The position numbers and the translations under genes were made by a program. From Aphanomyces cochlioides (taxonomy: Eukaryota > Oomycota > Saprolegniomycetes > Saprolegniales > Verrucalvaceae): DNA of 64,000 nucleotides. Position 1 is the stretch's first letter. Every line of letters begins with the position of its first letter. The stretch is taken from contig JAHQRK010000003.1 of the NCBI GenBank assembly GCA_019828595.1, positions 558,001-622,000 of the forward strand. Reading direction: 5' to 3'. Positions 33,529 through 45,072 of the stretch are shown here, piece after piece. Below the pieces are notes generated by a model, which worked only from the letters and a program-made list of their open reading frames with translations, was not told the origin of the DNA and did not search any database.

Positions 33529-35526
33529 TTAACCTCCGCAACCGCCACAACCTCCACAGCCACAGCCGCATCCCCCACCACAGCAACAGCCGCCTCCGTC
33601 ATCACCGCCACCGCCTCCACTTCCACAGCCACCACCTCCACAACCACCACTTCCACAGCCAGCAGTAGCACAGCCTCCAGTTCCAGTTGCTTGTCCATAG
33701 CCATAATTGCCAACACAGCCACACTTCGTGTCGCCTTGACTTGCATCAAAATTGACATACCCCAAGTGGCCTTGGCCCATAAGATAGCTTTGACGAGAGT
33801 ACTTCAATCGAACTCGGCCGTCCATGACTGGAGTTCCAATGACAGTCAAGTAGACTGTCAAGTTGTTCGGGGGAGGAGTCTTGGCGTTATCCACGGCTAG
33901 CTTATCAGGGATAACAGCGGTCGCGTATGGCAACGCTTCCACTGCAAAAGGCTCGTTCACGCCGACGAAACGGCAGTCATGAGATGGGACTTGGATATTG
34001 TCCTCTGTACGCCTTTCTCCAGAGCTAGTCGGCAAATACGACGAGTAGAAATCGCCAAACGAGTTCAGCCACTGGTGGTAAGTCTCTTCAAAGCTCCGCT
34101 CTAAAGCATCGCTCTTGATTGTATCGTCGTGGTCAATCACTTGACACGAGTGCGTCCTACAAAACGCCCGATAATTCGAATCGTCCGCTTGGTGAGTATG
34201 CCAAACCAAGTCAATGTCGGACGTCGGTACAAGGACAGCACGCGGTTTGTTGAACTTGAATAGATTATTATTCATAAACTTGTGGTAGCGGATGATCGAT
34301 GCCTGGATCACCGTCGGGTTGTTCCAATACTCCATGTGGGCGCAGATCTTGTTGACAAAGTCGAGCTGACGAAGCATTGCAAGCACCAAGTCCAAGTGGG
34401 GCTGGTTGAAGTGCTTGGAAACTTCGGTATAAACTTGAAATCGCAAGTCTTGCACGCCCCACTGGTTTGCTTGCGGGGCCTGTTCTCGCATCCGTGCCGT
34501 CAATTCTTCCATGAAGGTTTTTATCCTGCCATCCTCTGGCACTGGAGGCGTGACGACTGTGATTGTTGTCGCTGTCTTATTCAAGTTGAACTTGATGTGG
34601 AACTGCGGTGCATCTTTGATAAATGCAGCAATGCGGAATGCAGCAGGAGAGATCTTCTTCTGACACTGGCCACACGTAAGAGTCTCTCCTTTCACGTGAG
34701 ACTTGTATATGGATTCGACAGGGAGATCGTGCTCGCAGTCGGCATATGGGCATTTGGAAAACATTTCCTTGGCCGACTTGAAAACTGGGGGAGGATAATA
34801 CGGTCGAGGTTTCGAGTCCATGTATTGGACAGGATGGAGGCGATGGACCGTGTGGGCAAAGTTATTCACTCTCCGATTCGCAACGTACTCGACTTCGAGA
34901 TCCACCAAGCGGCTGTACACTTCACCCATGCTCGTGCATTTGCCTTGGAATTCGTACATGGCAAACATTTCAGCGAGATGTGCTTGGACTTGACCGACTG
35001 TCACCGTGGAGATTGCCAAATGCAGTCGATCTGGGCTGTATAGTCTGACGTGGGGATTAGGTGGTGGGGGCAACGCACACTTGGATTCAATGATTTCGGT
35101 GGCCACTTGAAGCAAACTCGTCATGACGTCGCTTGGTGGTAGAGTCCAATGCGGCGTCTTGGCCGCTAGACTTAATACTTGACGGAATCGATCGACACGA
35201 GAGGCAGACGGAATTGAGACCACCAAGCGCTGCCATGGCTTACCTTTCAAGCGGTACAAGAACCCAGACAAGAGCTCAATCGTCACATCGCGAGCGATGA
35301 ACGAATGCGTGGTGTTTCCCTCATGATGGACTTCAAGAGTTTGGCCCGTCAACACGAACTGTCGTCTCTCGAACTTGGGTTTCTTGCCAAGGAAACCAGT
35401 CTTGGTCCTCACATCAAAGTCAACCAAGTATTTCGGCAGCGTCGGCGCTTCAGGTGGCATGGATTGAACTTGATTGATGTGTGATTGATGGTCAACCCTT
35501 GCTGCTCGCATCCGATTCATGTGCAT
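33529..35526 (-). CDS. glycine-rich domain (GRDP/DUF1399-like) protein, copy 2, intact
   Basis: A single exon of 665 residues from the ATG at 35526. The N-terminal region resembles a PH domain (FDVRTKTGFLGKKPKFERRQFVL). A helical part follows, then a zinc-binding-like pair CPYADCEHD / CGQC, and the domain of unknown function typical of GRDP proteins: LDLVLAMLRQLDFVNKICAHM and the motif TSDIDLVWHTHQADD. The last 60 residues are almost only Gly and Cys. Plant GRDPs have a related layout and act in stress and development, but the biochemical role is unknown. A Cys/Gly tail of this kind could bind metal (inference). It lies head to tail with the broken copy 1, about 80 bp apart. Confidence 0.75.
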   Translation of the reverse strand: MHMNRMRAARVDHQSHINQVQSMPPEAPTLPKYLVDFDVRTKTGFLGKKPKFERRQFVLTGQTLEVHHEGNTTHSFIARDVTIELLSGFLYRLKGKPWQRLVVSIPSASRVDRFRQVLSLAAKTPHWTLPPSDVMTSLLQVATEIIESKCALPPPPNPHVRLYSPDRLHLAISTVTVGQVQAHLAEMFAMYEFQGKCTSMGEVYSRLVDLEVEYVANRRVNNFAHTVHRLHPVQYMDSKPRPYYPPPVFKSAKEMFSKCPYADCEHDLPVESIYKSHVKGETLTCGQCQKKISPAAFRIAAFIKDAPQFHIKFNLNKTATTITVVTPPVPEDGRIKTFMEELTARMREQAPQANQWGVQDLRFQVYTEVSKHFNQPHLDLVLAMLRQLDFVNKICAHMEYWNNPTVIQASIIRYHKFMNNNLFKFNKPRAVLVPTSDIDLVWHTHQADDSNYRAFCRTHSCQVIDHDDTIKSDALERSFEETYHQWLNSFGDFYSSYLPTSSGERRTEDNIQVPSHDCRFVGVNEPFAVEALPYATAVIPDKLAVDNAKTPPPNNLTVYLTVIGTPVMDGRVRLKYSRQSYLMGQGHLGYVNFDASQGDTKCGCVGNYGYGQATGTGGCATAGCGSGGCGGGGCGSGGGGGDDGGGCCCGGGCGCGCGGCGGCGG

Positions 35527-35819
35527 TGGGATGACCCATGACAATTCAAAAGTGGCAATCTTGTGTCACAAAAACATGAAAACAACCTCGACATGAGTGA
35601 TTGGTCGTCTGTGACGAGCAGACAACCGAGAACATCCCAAGAAAACTCAGCAACGAAGAGCTGCTCTCAATGGACTGGCGTCTTCCGCTCGACCTTCATT
35701 CGACTGCCTCGTAGAACAAAGGAATGCAATGGGAAAACTCGAGATTGAATAATCTCGAGATACCGACTTCCCGATGCTTTCGGTCGAATTGAACTGAAGT
35801 TGAATGCATTTCAACATTA

Positions 35820-36000
35820 ACCTCAGCAACCACCAGCACCTCCACAACCACCGCCGCATCCCCCACTACAGCCATCACCACCATTCCCTCCACCACCGCT
35901 TACCGCCACTTCCGCATCCATCGTTCACACAACCTACGCTAGCGCAGCCTCCACTGCCAGTTGCTTGACCAAAGCCATACTTACCAGCGCAGCCGCTATT
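35820..36000 (-). pseudogene. tail-only GRDP fragment (minus strand)
   Basis: On the minus strand it reads GKYGFGQATGSGGCASVGC and then Gly/Cys-rich sequence with frame breaks. This corresponds to GNYGYGQATGTGGCATAGC in the tail of the intact copy. No upstream domain is present. Confidence 0.55.
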
Positions 36001-36009
36001 TCCGTGGTC

Positions 36010-36225
36010 TTGATGGTCATCGATGGTCCTCAAAACCACGGAAATGGCGGCAAGTATGGGGAAGGTCAAGCATCTGGAAGCGGAGGTTGTGCTAGCGCAG
36101 ATTGTAGTTTTAATGGTTGTGGAAGCGGTGGCTGTGGAGGTGGAGAACGAGGGGGTGACAGGGGGCTAGTGGATGTGGCGGTGGCTGCGGTAGGGGATGC
36201 GGAGGTGGTTGGTTGCGGTGGCTAA
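36010..36225 (+). pseudogene. tail-only GRDP fragment (plus strand)
   Basis: On the plus strand it reads GKYGEGQASGSGGCASADC followed by a Gly/Cys/Val-rich stretch, again a copy of the GRDP tail. It faces away from the minus-strand fragment, giving a head-to-head pair about 10 bp apart. Confidence 0.55.
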
Positions 36226-36426
36226 AATTTGAACTATATCTAAAATGTACAACATCGAAAGTTTCAGCCGTGATGGTGCCATTCATGAAACCATCCATGA
36301 GTATGTGTACGATGCTATATTCCACACAGTTTCTTTTACCAAGAGGACTCGTTCTTCCTGGCATTCCCAAGAAACTTTGTTGTAGATGGCAGAGCGAGGA
36401 CTAAGGGTGTTTTTTATTTCTGGTGT

Positions 36427-39400
36427 TTACTGAGTGTTACAATCAGACCAGGAGTGTGGCCACGATATCTTGAGGACTTGTATGTTTTTCATGCATGAGT
36501 TAGCGATGGCGGGGATGTTTTTGAGTGTAAGCGCCTCGAGTAATTGTCTAAAGTCTGGTTGGAAGTCGTGAAACTGGTTTGTTGAGCGACGCTGAGGAGG
36601 CGATGTCGAACTTGTCCATCTACGAAGATGGTAGAATGGTCTTCCAATATGCAATTTTGGCCGAGTGCATGGCGTGAAACCACGTCATGTGATCGAGTTT
36701 TGCGTCGAAATGGATAATCCACAACGCAGATTTTTTGGATCGCGACGCAAGACGGATCGATGGCTCCTCTTCGTTGGTTTCTTGGATCTCGTCCACGAAT
36801 GCTACATCAATCGATGTCCGTGCATCGGATTGGAATTTGTTGTCAGCAAACACATACAGTTTCGTGTTTTCCAAGACGAGCCTACGCGGTTGTAAGTCAT
36901 CGCACGGCTATCTCAAGTTACCACTTCCTCGCAAGTCTATGCGCCGCTGGAACACTGCACAGAGCCCATCCGTCAAGGCGGACTCCGCTTGGATGCAGCG
37001 TATGGAAGACAGTGTCTAGAGTTGGGGGCAAGAAGAACTGCGGCTTTGGAATATGCAGCAGCTTGACTAAATCGAGCCGATCATGCCGTCGAAGAAAATA
37101 CTCAAAGTAGTTCCAAAACACTTCTGAAGGTGGAAACGTCGCAACGCAAAGCCAAACGAGTTCCCAAGCCTAGTGGAGCCACGTTTACGATTCAAAGAGC
37201 TGAAAGAATTTACTTTGGCGACTCGAAATGGTGGTCCGACTGATATCGTATCGCTACGGATCTGCTGAGCGAGCTGGACGTAGATTTCATCGGCAACGTG
37301 GCGACTTTGACAGCCCAGGGACATCAACTCGAGGGCAAGACGTTGGGGATAGAGGCAGCTCGGTTGATGAACACCGAGGTAAGTCAGGATAAACTTTGAC
37401 GCCTTCAACGCCAACTTGGTGTCAAGTGAGGAGAGACGAGTGCATGGCATAGCCAGAGGAATGGTGGGGCATGATTGCATCGCTTGTGGTGAACGCAGAC
37501 GGGGGAAGTTTTCCACAGCGAATACACTCCCAGAACGATGAAAGACAAAATCTTTCAGCGCAAGTGTGATGTCGAGCACCTTGTCAGGCGCTGCAGATTG
37601 CTGAATAGCCCACTACAATAAACGTAATCCCATCGAGATGGAAATCGAGGAAACCTTGAGTTGCTCTTGGAGATATTTCTCACGTGGAAGTGTGAGGAGC
37701 CACTCTGCGCGAGTCCTTGCTGGTGACTGCAGCATGAGCTTCGCTGCAGATAGAGCAAATTTCCTCAGTCGATCAGAGTCAACGTCAAATTGGATCTGGC
37801 TAAACGTTGCCAGGATCTTGTTCGTCGCTTCGAGCAGTCTCGTGCCTCGTCTGACGAGCCTCGATTGCAGCTTTAGTCTGTGCAAGAAACACAGTGAACC
37901 GCTGACGACGAGCTAAATACCTCTTGGCTTTCATCAGCGCATCTTGGAGTAGAACCGGTGATACAACATGGATAGCCTAGATAAAAACTGTCAAGCAGCG
38001 TGGCGGTGACGATAGTACGTGACGCAGCTCGTGGCGGAGGACTTTTGTACCTTCCACGACGCTCTTCGCTCGCAGAATGGTGTCTCGAAGTGTGTAATCT
38101 TTGTCCAGCCCAAGCGCGTCCACCTGGGCAAGGCCTTCAAGAAGCCACGGATGAAACTTGGCAGCTAAGGCTTGTTCGAGATGCGTGCCAACTCGCGCGG
38201 AATTGCGTTTGAACTTGACCACGTCATTGAGCAGCATCTGCTCCAATTCCAGCCCATGCGCAATGATGCGGAACCATTTATTCCCAGCCACAAATTCAAA
38301 CTAGCAGCGTGAGTTGGTACATCATAGACTTGAGTACCTTTCGATAGCCTTGCTGCAAGACAGATTCCACTCGGCTCCACTCGGTCTCCACTGCGGACAA
38401 TGTTTTGGCGTCAAACATGGCCTGAGTTGAGACATCAGAGATATCGATGGCAGTCGTGTACCTTGGCTGCGCAACGTAGCTCACTTAGGAATTGGCACAC
38501 GTCGGCTGCAATTTCAGTCTTATCATACAGCGGTGGTGTCGGTACAATCGCCGCGAGATAATGCAGTCTCTCAATGTGAAGGTTCTCCTTGGCTGGGTAG
38601 TCGGGGCGAACCTACAAGTCTTGTTGAAATCCACAGCGGCGACTGAGACTCACCGCAACAATGCTTTCGATTTCATTCACGAATTGTTTCTCCATACGAA
38701 TGTTCTCAAGCATGGTTTGAGCTTCCATCGCGACGAGAGGGTCGAACGAGATGCCGAGTCGTGTCGCCATGGTTGACATTTGGTCGCACAAGTCCATGAA
38801 AACATGCTCTTGGGGAACTTTACAAAGCCAAGCCTTGCTGAGGAGTTTGTGGATTCGGTCATACGTGTCAAGTACGTAGCGCACCAGATTGACTTCACGC
38901 TGCCATAGCTGGGCAATCGTACCATCGACATCCGATCCAATCTCAACATTTAGTAATTGCCGCAGGTCTGGACACCCGACAAGAGCAGTCCCTCGGCATA
39001 CAGCCTACAACCTCTAAACTCAAACAACATGTCGAGTTCTTACCCGAAAAGTTGATCGAAGATGCTGCAGCTTCGTGACGAGATGCACTGTCGAATTCAA
39101 AGTTGTGCTCCATGCTGGTTTGTGCAATATTTTCTCAAGCTCATGGTCGACTTCATCGCACGACCAGTCGACAAATTGGCATTGCAATGTTGCAATATCT
39201 ACGGCAGAGTTGGCAATCGCTGGCCGCATTCGAGTCAAGTCATCCTCCTCGGTTGCAATAGCCTAGATCACTTGTGAGGCAATGTCCATGACGCTTGTCG
39301 ACCTGACGAGCGGATTCTATCTCGTTTTTCAAGTCTCTCGGAAAATCGTGCCCCCCAGCAAGAATTTGGTCAAGCGTTGGTAAATCGATGACTTTTGCGT

Positions 39401-42400
39401 AGAGCATGTCTCGAAGCTGCAGGAGAACATGTTGCTTTTGCAACAGCGTGAAATATTCTTCCTTGAATGTGAGGACACGAGGATCATCAAGCAGATTCAA
39501 TTTAACACAGAGAGCCAAATCAGCTTCCACGGAGTCTACCGACAGGAAACGACGTTAAGACCCTGCAAAATGCAATGACCATACCGATATCACGGCCAAA
39601 GAGAGATAGACGTTGCCACAGCTCGTCAACTTGTCGGAGCTGATGAAGTTTCTGCTCGGCAGCTTGGCAACTTCTTGACAGTTGGGCCAGTTTGTAGCAC
39701 TGAGGAAATCGACGCATCAACTGTTGGGCTCTTGCCACAAATGATTTCAAGCTTGAAGTATTTTGGCTATCCTCTTGAAGCTTCTTGCAGCATTCGTTCA
39801 TCTCTAAAGTTGTAGCATGCCAAAGTTGCCGTCGCCACCATCGCTGGCAACAACAAACTTTGGCAGCTACAAGAGTCGCTCTCGTTTGGTCAAGCCACTT
39901 GTGCATCTCCACCGACGTGAAGACACTTGTCGTGCCAACTGCAAATCCGTCGGGATTCGGAAAGTGCTGGATAAGCGACTGGCATCGTTGCATCAAAGAT
40001 GCTTGAGCGTCGTAACCATCGCGGAGAATGTGATACGAGTTGAAGAATGACTCATGCGACTCCTGATATGGAAAGAGACCACCTGTGTGCATCGATAAGG
40101 CATTGAAGACTCCCATGTGACGAAGTTGATTCAGCACGTAAGGTCCATCGACGTAGTGAGGGAGCTAGAAAATACATCTCTGAATGCATCCCAGAGAGAT
40201 TTCAACCTGGTCTCTATTGGGTTTGATGCATCGGATAAAATGCGTCGTCGTGCCCCGCAGCACCGTCAGGAGTTCACGCAGTTGTCGACGAAAGGTAGCC
40301 CCGATGGTCGCTTCAGTTCTCGGCGTTGTAAACTCTCGCAGTAATGTCAACTGATGGCAAAATTCAGCGATGTCTTCCGCAGTGTTGTCCTACAAATCGC
40401 CTTAGTGTGATTTTATCAATGTTGGTTGAGACCTTATTCTTGGTCAAGAAGTCGTCGCAGTCATAAGTCACGGACTGGGCGTAATGCTTTAGAGTAAATA
40501 GCAGTGGCGTCTTTTCCATCACAAAGATCGACGATTTTCCATGAGCCTGCGTGATTTTAGAATGCAGCGAATGTTGCGTTGCCTGGAGCGAGCCCTTGGC
40601 ATGAATTGAAGTGGTTTATGGTGTCTTACCTTTGGCATGGCAACTTCGTCGTCCATGAGGAGAAAAATACCTTTAGGTCGGCTCTCGAGAACGTGCAATA
40701 CCTAGTATTCTTTTAGGATTGGTCATGCCACAAACAGCACCGTCGAGTCAAACGTGTGATCGATAGCTGGGACGGTCAAGCCCTCCGTTCGGTAGCGAGC
40801 AATCGCTTCATCAAAGACGACCGAGTAAAATAGCTACACCAGGGAGAGTCACGGACGTGAGGACGTGGCTAGCCACCTCTTGGAGCTTTTCGTTGGCAAA
40901 GTTGATACATAATTGTTCAAAGCCGTTCTTCTCAAAGGACTCAAAGCCAAAGATATCGACCAGCAAGATGTAGCTCCTGGATGTACCATGAACGTCTTGC
41001 ATGGTTTCGTTGATTCGGCGCAATATCCAGTCGAAGATTCGACTGTAGATAGCCTAGTAAATGACACCTTGAACAGTTCCGTGCTGCTGGTCCCTCATAC
41101 CTTGGCCAAAGAGTCACGATTGGCAACGGCCTGGGCTCCTTCTAGTGGCATTTCCATCAATTCGCCTCGGATTCGCAGACGCCTTGTCACCAGAGTGGTA
41201 ACTAGCTCCTCCACGGAGCAGCCAAAGCAAGTTGCTGCGTAGTCAACCCTACACGAGATAGATATAGTCATGAATAAATATTTAGGGGATATACGAAGCC
41301 TGCGAAGTTAAGATTGACCGGCAATCGTCATCGAGTTGAATGTTACCGAGATGCAAAATCCCTCGACAATATGCAAGTATGAAATCCACCTCTGTCTTTG
41401 CAAAATGGATAGCATCAAGCGCTTCAATAGTGCTTTCAAGCGAGCTCTTGTCGTGAAGCGTTGGCTCTTGATCGCCCAAGTAAGCAAATTTCGTCATTTC
41501 TTCGTCTGGCATATTGGCACAAAGCTGGTAGAATATGTGGAAATTGCGCTCAGGGGCAGCCACGCTGCTGAGCCGTGACTTCTCTAGTAAATACGACGTG
41601 ACGGAACACCCATCGATATTCCCGCGGTCATTCAAGTGCAGTTTGATCAACTTGCCTGGCAGAAGGCAATCAGTATCCATCACAATACGATGTTCAAACC
41701 AAAACGTGACGAGTTGACATTATGCAATGTCTTTGCATTGCCAAAGGCGTCTAAAATGGGACTACACGCGAGAAGCATTGCTTCAAGATTGATTCCTCGG
41801 TCTGTCACCTAGCTCGGATGGATATCGTCATCACAAATTTCATAAAGTTTACCGTTGCAAAGTATTGCAGGCACGATCGAGTCATTTCAGATTTCCCAGA
41901 GCCACTCTCGCCAGAGATGACCATGGACTGAGGAACACCAGTGCGTGTTGCGAGCTCGTATGCTTTAGCTGCGATCTCATGAGGCGAAGGAGCTGTCTTG
42001 TTCTAAGTACAAGTTATTCTAAACAATCATAAAACAGTTTTATCGTACCTGTTGTGCTGGGATACCACGGAATGGATTCATTGACACGAGAATGTTGCCC
42101 ACATGGGTATAGACCAAGTCTTCCAAGTATCGCTGACGAAGGCAATGCAATACAGCAGGCTCTTCAGTGCTGTCAAGGCGAACGAGATTGGATATTGTTG
42201 CTGCCAAGGGGGGAGAGCTGGTCAAGATTTGAATGTCGCTTTCAGGAACATCTCTAGGAGTGCCAAGGCCATCTTGTAGAATTCTCACAGTAGGTGATTG
42301 ACGTTCGATAACCTGCACAAGGATGTACCCATCAACATAGTTTTTCCACCAGGCTAGCTCTTGCTGCAGTGATTTTGAGTTCTCGGCATGGAGCTCATGC

Positions 42401-42798
42401 TCTTGGTTTGATTCGCTGTCTCTGTCGTCTTGCTCTTTGTTTTCGTGTGATTGTCTTTCCGGCGAGTCTTCTTTCTCAATTGTTTCGTTGGTTGCATTTG
42501 GAGTTGATTCTCTCTGGTATGGTTTAGCTTTCAATCGAGGTGGAGGTTTCGGTGCAGACAATACTAAACTCTTGCTTCTCTTCTTGTCTTTGACGGGGGA
42601 AGTCCACTTGGCTTGAGCAAACTGTGGCATTTTCAATCTCAACGATGTCCGGTCGGCCAATGTTTGGACTGCTGGATCATCGTCAACTGATAGCATTGTT
42701 GAGTCTGTAACTCTTCCTTTTGCAAATGCCTGTTGGATATCACCCAGCGAGAACGGTCCATCGCTGCCATTGACGTCGTGAATGTAGTAGGAAGACAT
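36427..42798 (-). CDS. unconventional myosin with GYF-like, MyTH4 and PH domains
   Basis: A long gene of many exons split by introns of about 40-60 bp; I place the ends at the ATG 42798 and the stop 36427-36429, but not every junction. The N-terminus is a GYF_2-like domain ([20 protein letters not shown]), followed by a charged linker. The motor starts near 42200 ([19 protein letters not shown]), with the P-loop GESGSGKSE at about 41890-41915, switch I region NVNSSRFG near 41700, switch [22 protein letters not shown] near 40930, and a converter ending [14 protein letters not shown]. One degenerate IQ-like segment follows. The tail is helical, then a MyTH4 domain ([17 protein letters not shown]) at 37579-37067, and a PH-like fold ([14 protein letters not shown]) near 36900. 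No FERM domain is seen after MyTH4. Confidence 0.8.
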
Positions 42799-43189
42799 CC
42801 CCACGGTGGACTTTTGTAACTGGTCGTCGGTTACATATGCCAGCCTTTCTTTTAACACTAATTATACATTTTGATATTAGTGTATTAAACACTATTAAGC
42901 GCAAATTGAAGTAGGGTTTTTCGACGTATTTAATAAGTCAATTTCATTCGAAATTGTGAGGGGGTCCGAAATGTATCGATTTTTCAAATCGCTCAGCCAA
43001 TCAGAATCGAGAATTTACCTAGTTCACGCAAAACACACCCAGACACACGTGTAATAAATTTGGGACGATTGCCATACTTTACATTTATACTTGACTTCAG
43101 TATGATCGAATCGATTTGGAATAGAATTCGATTTTGGTAAAAAAATACAAATTTGGGTGAAAAAGACAATACGTAGTATTATTGTTGAG

Positions 43190-43530
43190 TTGATACAAAT
43201 TTCCAGACCCCGTTCAATCGAATCACGCCGACGGATCGATTCACCAATCAACGCCATTGGCTAATAAATATTTTGGGCGATTGTGATTGGCTGAATAAAA
43301 TTTGAGAGAAAGCACAGTCCCCATGAGAGAAAGTACTGTTCTAATTTTCATTCATCCAATGTATTGGGGCGATTGGAGATTTGGAGATGATACAAAAAAC
43401 GAATCCAAATTGGGAAATTTCTAGCGAATCCACAATATCGATTTGATACAAATTTTGGGTTGGTGCTCAATCGAATCGCGCCGGCAAATCAATCCGCAAA
43501 CCGATCCAATAGATTTCATTGGCTGATTCG
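43190..43530. repeat. dispersed AT-rich repeat, copies 2 and 3
   Basis: Two units begin TTGATACAAATTT (near 43190 and 43443), each followed by TCAATCGAATC then ACGCCG or GCGCCG, and an ATTGGCT motif. The first copy of this family is at 18766-18880. Confidence 0.45.
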
Positions 43531-44733
43531 AAAAAAGTACCATATTTTGTCAAATTAATCGAAATTTTTCGATTATTAGCCAATCAAATGGCTTAAAACA
43601 AATTTGGAACGATTGAACCTAATTGGGAAATTTCCCCCAAAAGCTCAATATATTGAAAACATATTTATCCTTAAACAAATATCCCTAAATAGGGAATGAA
43701 AAGCCCTGTTCAAAAGTGTTTGCCCTCTTCAACAAATCCCAAATTTTGGCTGACCATCGGGATGAGTAACGCATGTGAGGACAACGCCAGCATAATCACG
43801 GATGGTGGGGAAGATCTTCCAGCAGAGCGACAGTAATGCTAGTCCGATACAGTCAAGTCCAAACAACCCTAGCCAACTTTTTGGGCATTTCGGGGGTGAA
43901 GACTTGAGCCAGAGAAGTCGAGTCGCCATATCCACGACGACCATGTACCGTGGGGAGCTCGAAATAACTGACAGATCCCTCACAAGGAGAAGCAGTCGAT
44001 TGCGGAGAAATGCTCGCTTTATTCGCAGAAAGCCGCATGCAACAGTCGTGACTTTGACATGGCCCCATGGTTTCAGTATCAATATAGAAAAAATCACCAA
44101 AATTCAGGAAAAGCAGAAGCAGAATTTTAATTCGAAGTGGACACTTCAAAAGCAGAGTCAAAACGGTGGATCAAGATGGGATGTCACTTTTTTGTATATC
44201 CGTATACGGATACACTCTCATTTACGCTCACGGCCTGCCATTCCTCTCGCCAAACAATGCTCTCCAAGCTTTACCACTTGGTGGAAACCATCATCTATAC
44301 CATACTGGTCCTTCGTCATTTCATGTAAAAGATCTAGAAGTGGTCATTCAAATACGATATTCTCCTATGTGCTCGAGGTTTGAGCACAAGCCGTGTGCTG
44401 CGACTGACAAAGACTCTACTTAGATGTCGTGGTATGCCTTTCACAGCATACCCCGGGAATATCGAAAGGTTATCGGGATCATAGAAGAATCCGGTCATCG
44501 ATGATCAGCATCGTCTCAAATGATGTGGTATTGAATCTCGACCATCGTCTTTTGTGTGTCTGCCATGACTTCGTCTCTTCAGACAACCAGAAAGAGCAAA
44601 AGCAAAAGTGCAACATGAAAGTACCTCAGGAGGTACTAAATGAAGTAAAGTACTTTAAAAACGGTGAAAGTGAAAGCATATTTTTATTCAAATTTTAATT
44701 GTTTGAAAGCAAAAGCAAAAGCAGAATTTTCTA

Positions 44734-44764
44734 TATTGATACCCCCTACTAGGGGGTATCAATA
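44734..44764. repeat. near-perfect 15-bp inverted repeat
   Basis: TATTGATACCCCCTA and its exact complement TAGGGGGTATCAATA are separated by one base. It stands about 310 bp upstream of the elicitin ATG. It could be a protein-binding palindrome or an insertion scar. Confidence 0.6.
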
Positions 44765-45072
44765 GTGAGTGTTTCAAAAATCGGACTTGATATTTCGCTC
44801 TAAACCGCGGCACATCGTCGAAAGAGCTGCTGGGGTCTATGAGAGATGCTAGGAGTCCATGATCTTGCCTGCTTGTCTGGCGAGATCCAAGCAATCCTTT
44901 CCATCCATCCAACTTCCACCACATACCCAGGTTTGACGACCTGCTGGTTGTTGAATCTCACATTTCGTCCAATGGTTGTCACGAGAGTTTGCTTGTCACT
45001 TCGGCCTTCCCATCTGGAGCTGCATCCTCTTCTTCGTTGTTCCCAAGGCCATTACACAATTGTCTCGGCACA

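Larger units (their letters stand above)
35527..36426. other. intergenic region with gene-tail fragments
   Basis: No complete gene. It holds two fragments of the Gly/Cys-rich GRDP tail, one on each strand, described separately. Confidence 0.5.
42799..45072. other. 2.3-kb repeat-rich intergenic region
   Basis: AT-rich. It contains two copies of the dispersed repeat (43190-43270 and 43440-43530), an open frame of 193 codons at 43802-44383 with no recognisable domain, AAGCAAAAGCAGAATTTT-type strings at about 44110 and 44710, and a strong palindrome at 44734-44764. I see no supportable gene. Confidence 0.5.

Noticed and set aside
34282..35043. 253-codon plus-strand open frame
   Set aside because: Antisense to the intact GRDP gene and without family features.
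43802..44383. 193-codon plus-strand open frame in the repeat-rich region
   Set aside because: No domain, odd basic composition, and overlapping frames on the other strand of similar length; more likely chance or a transposon relic.
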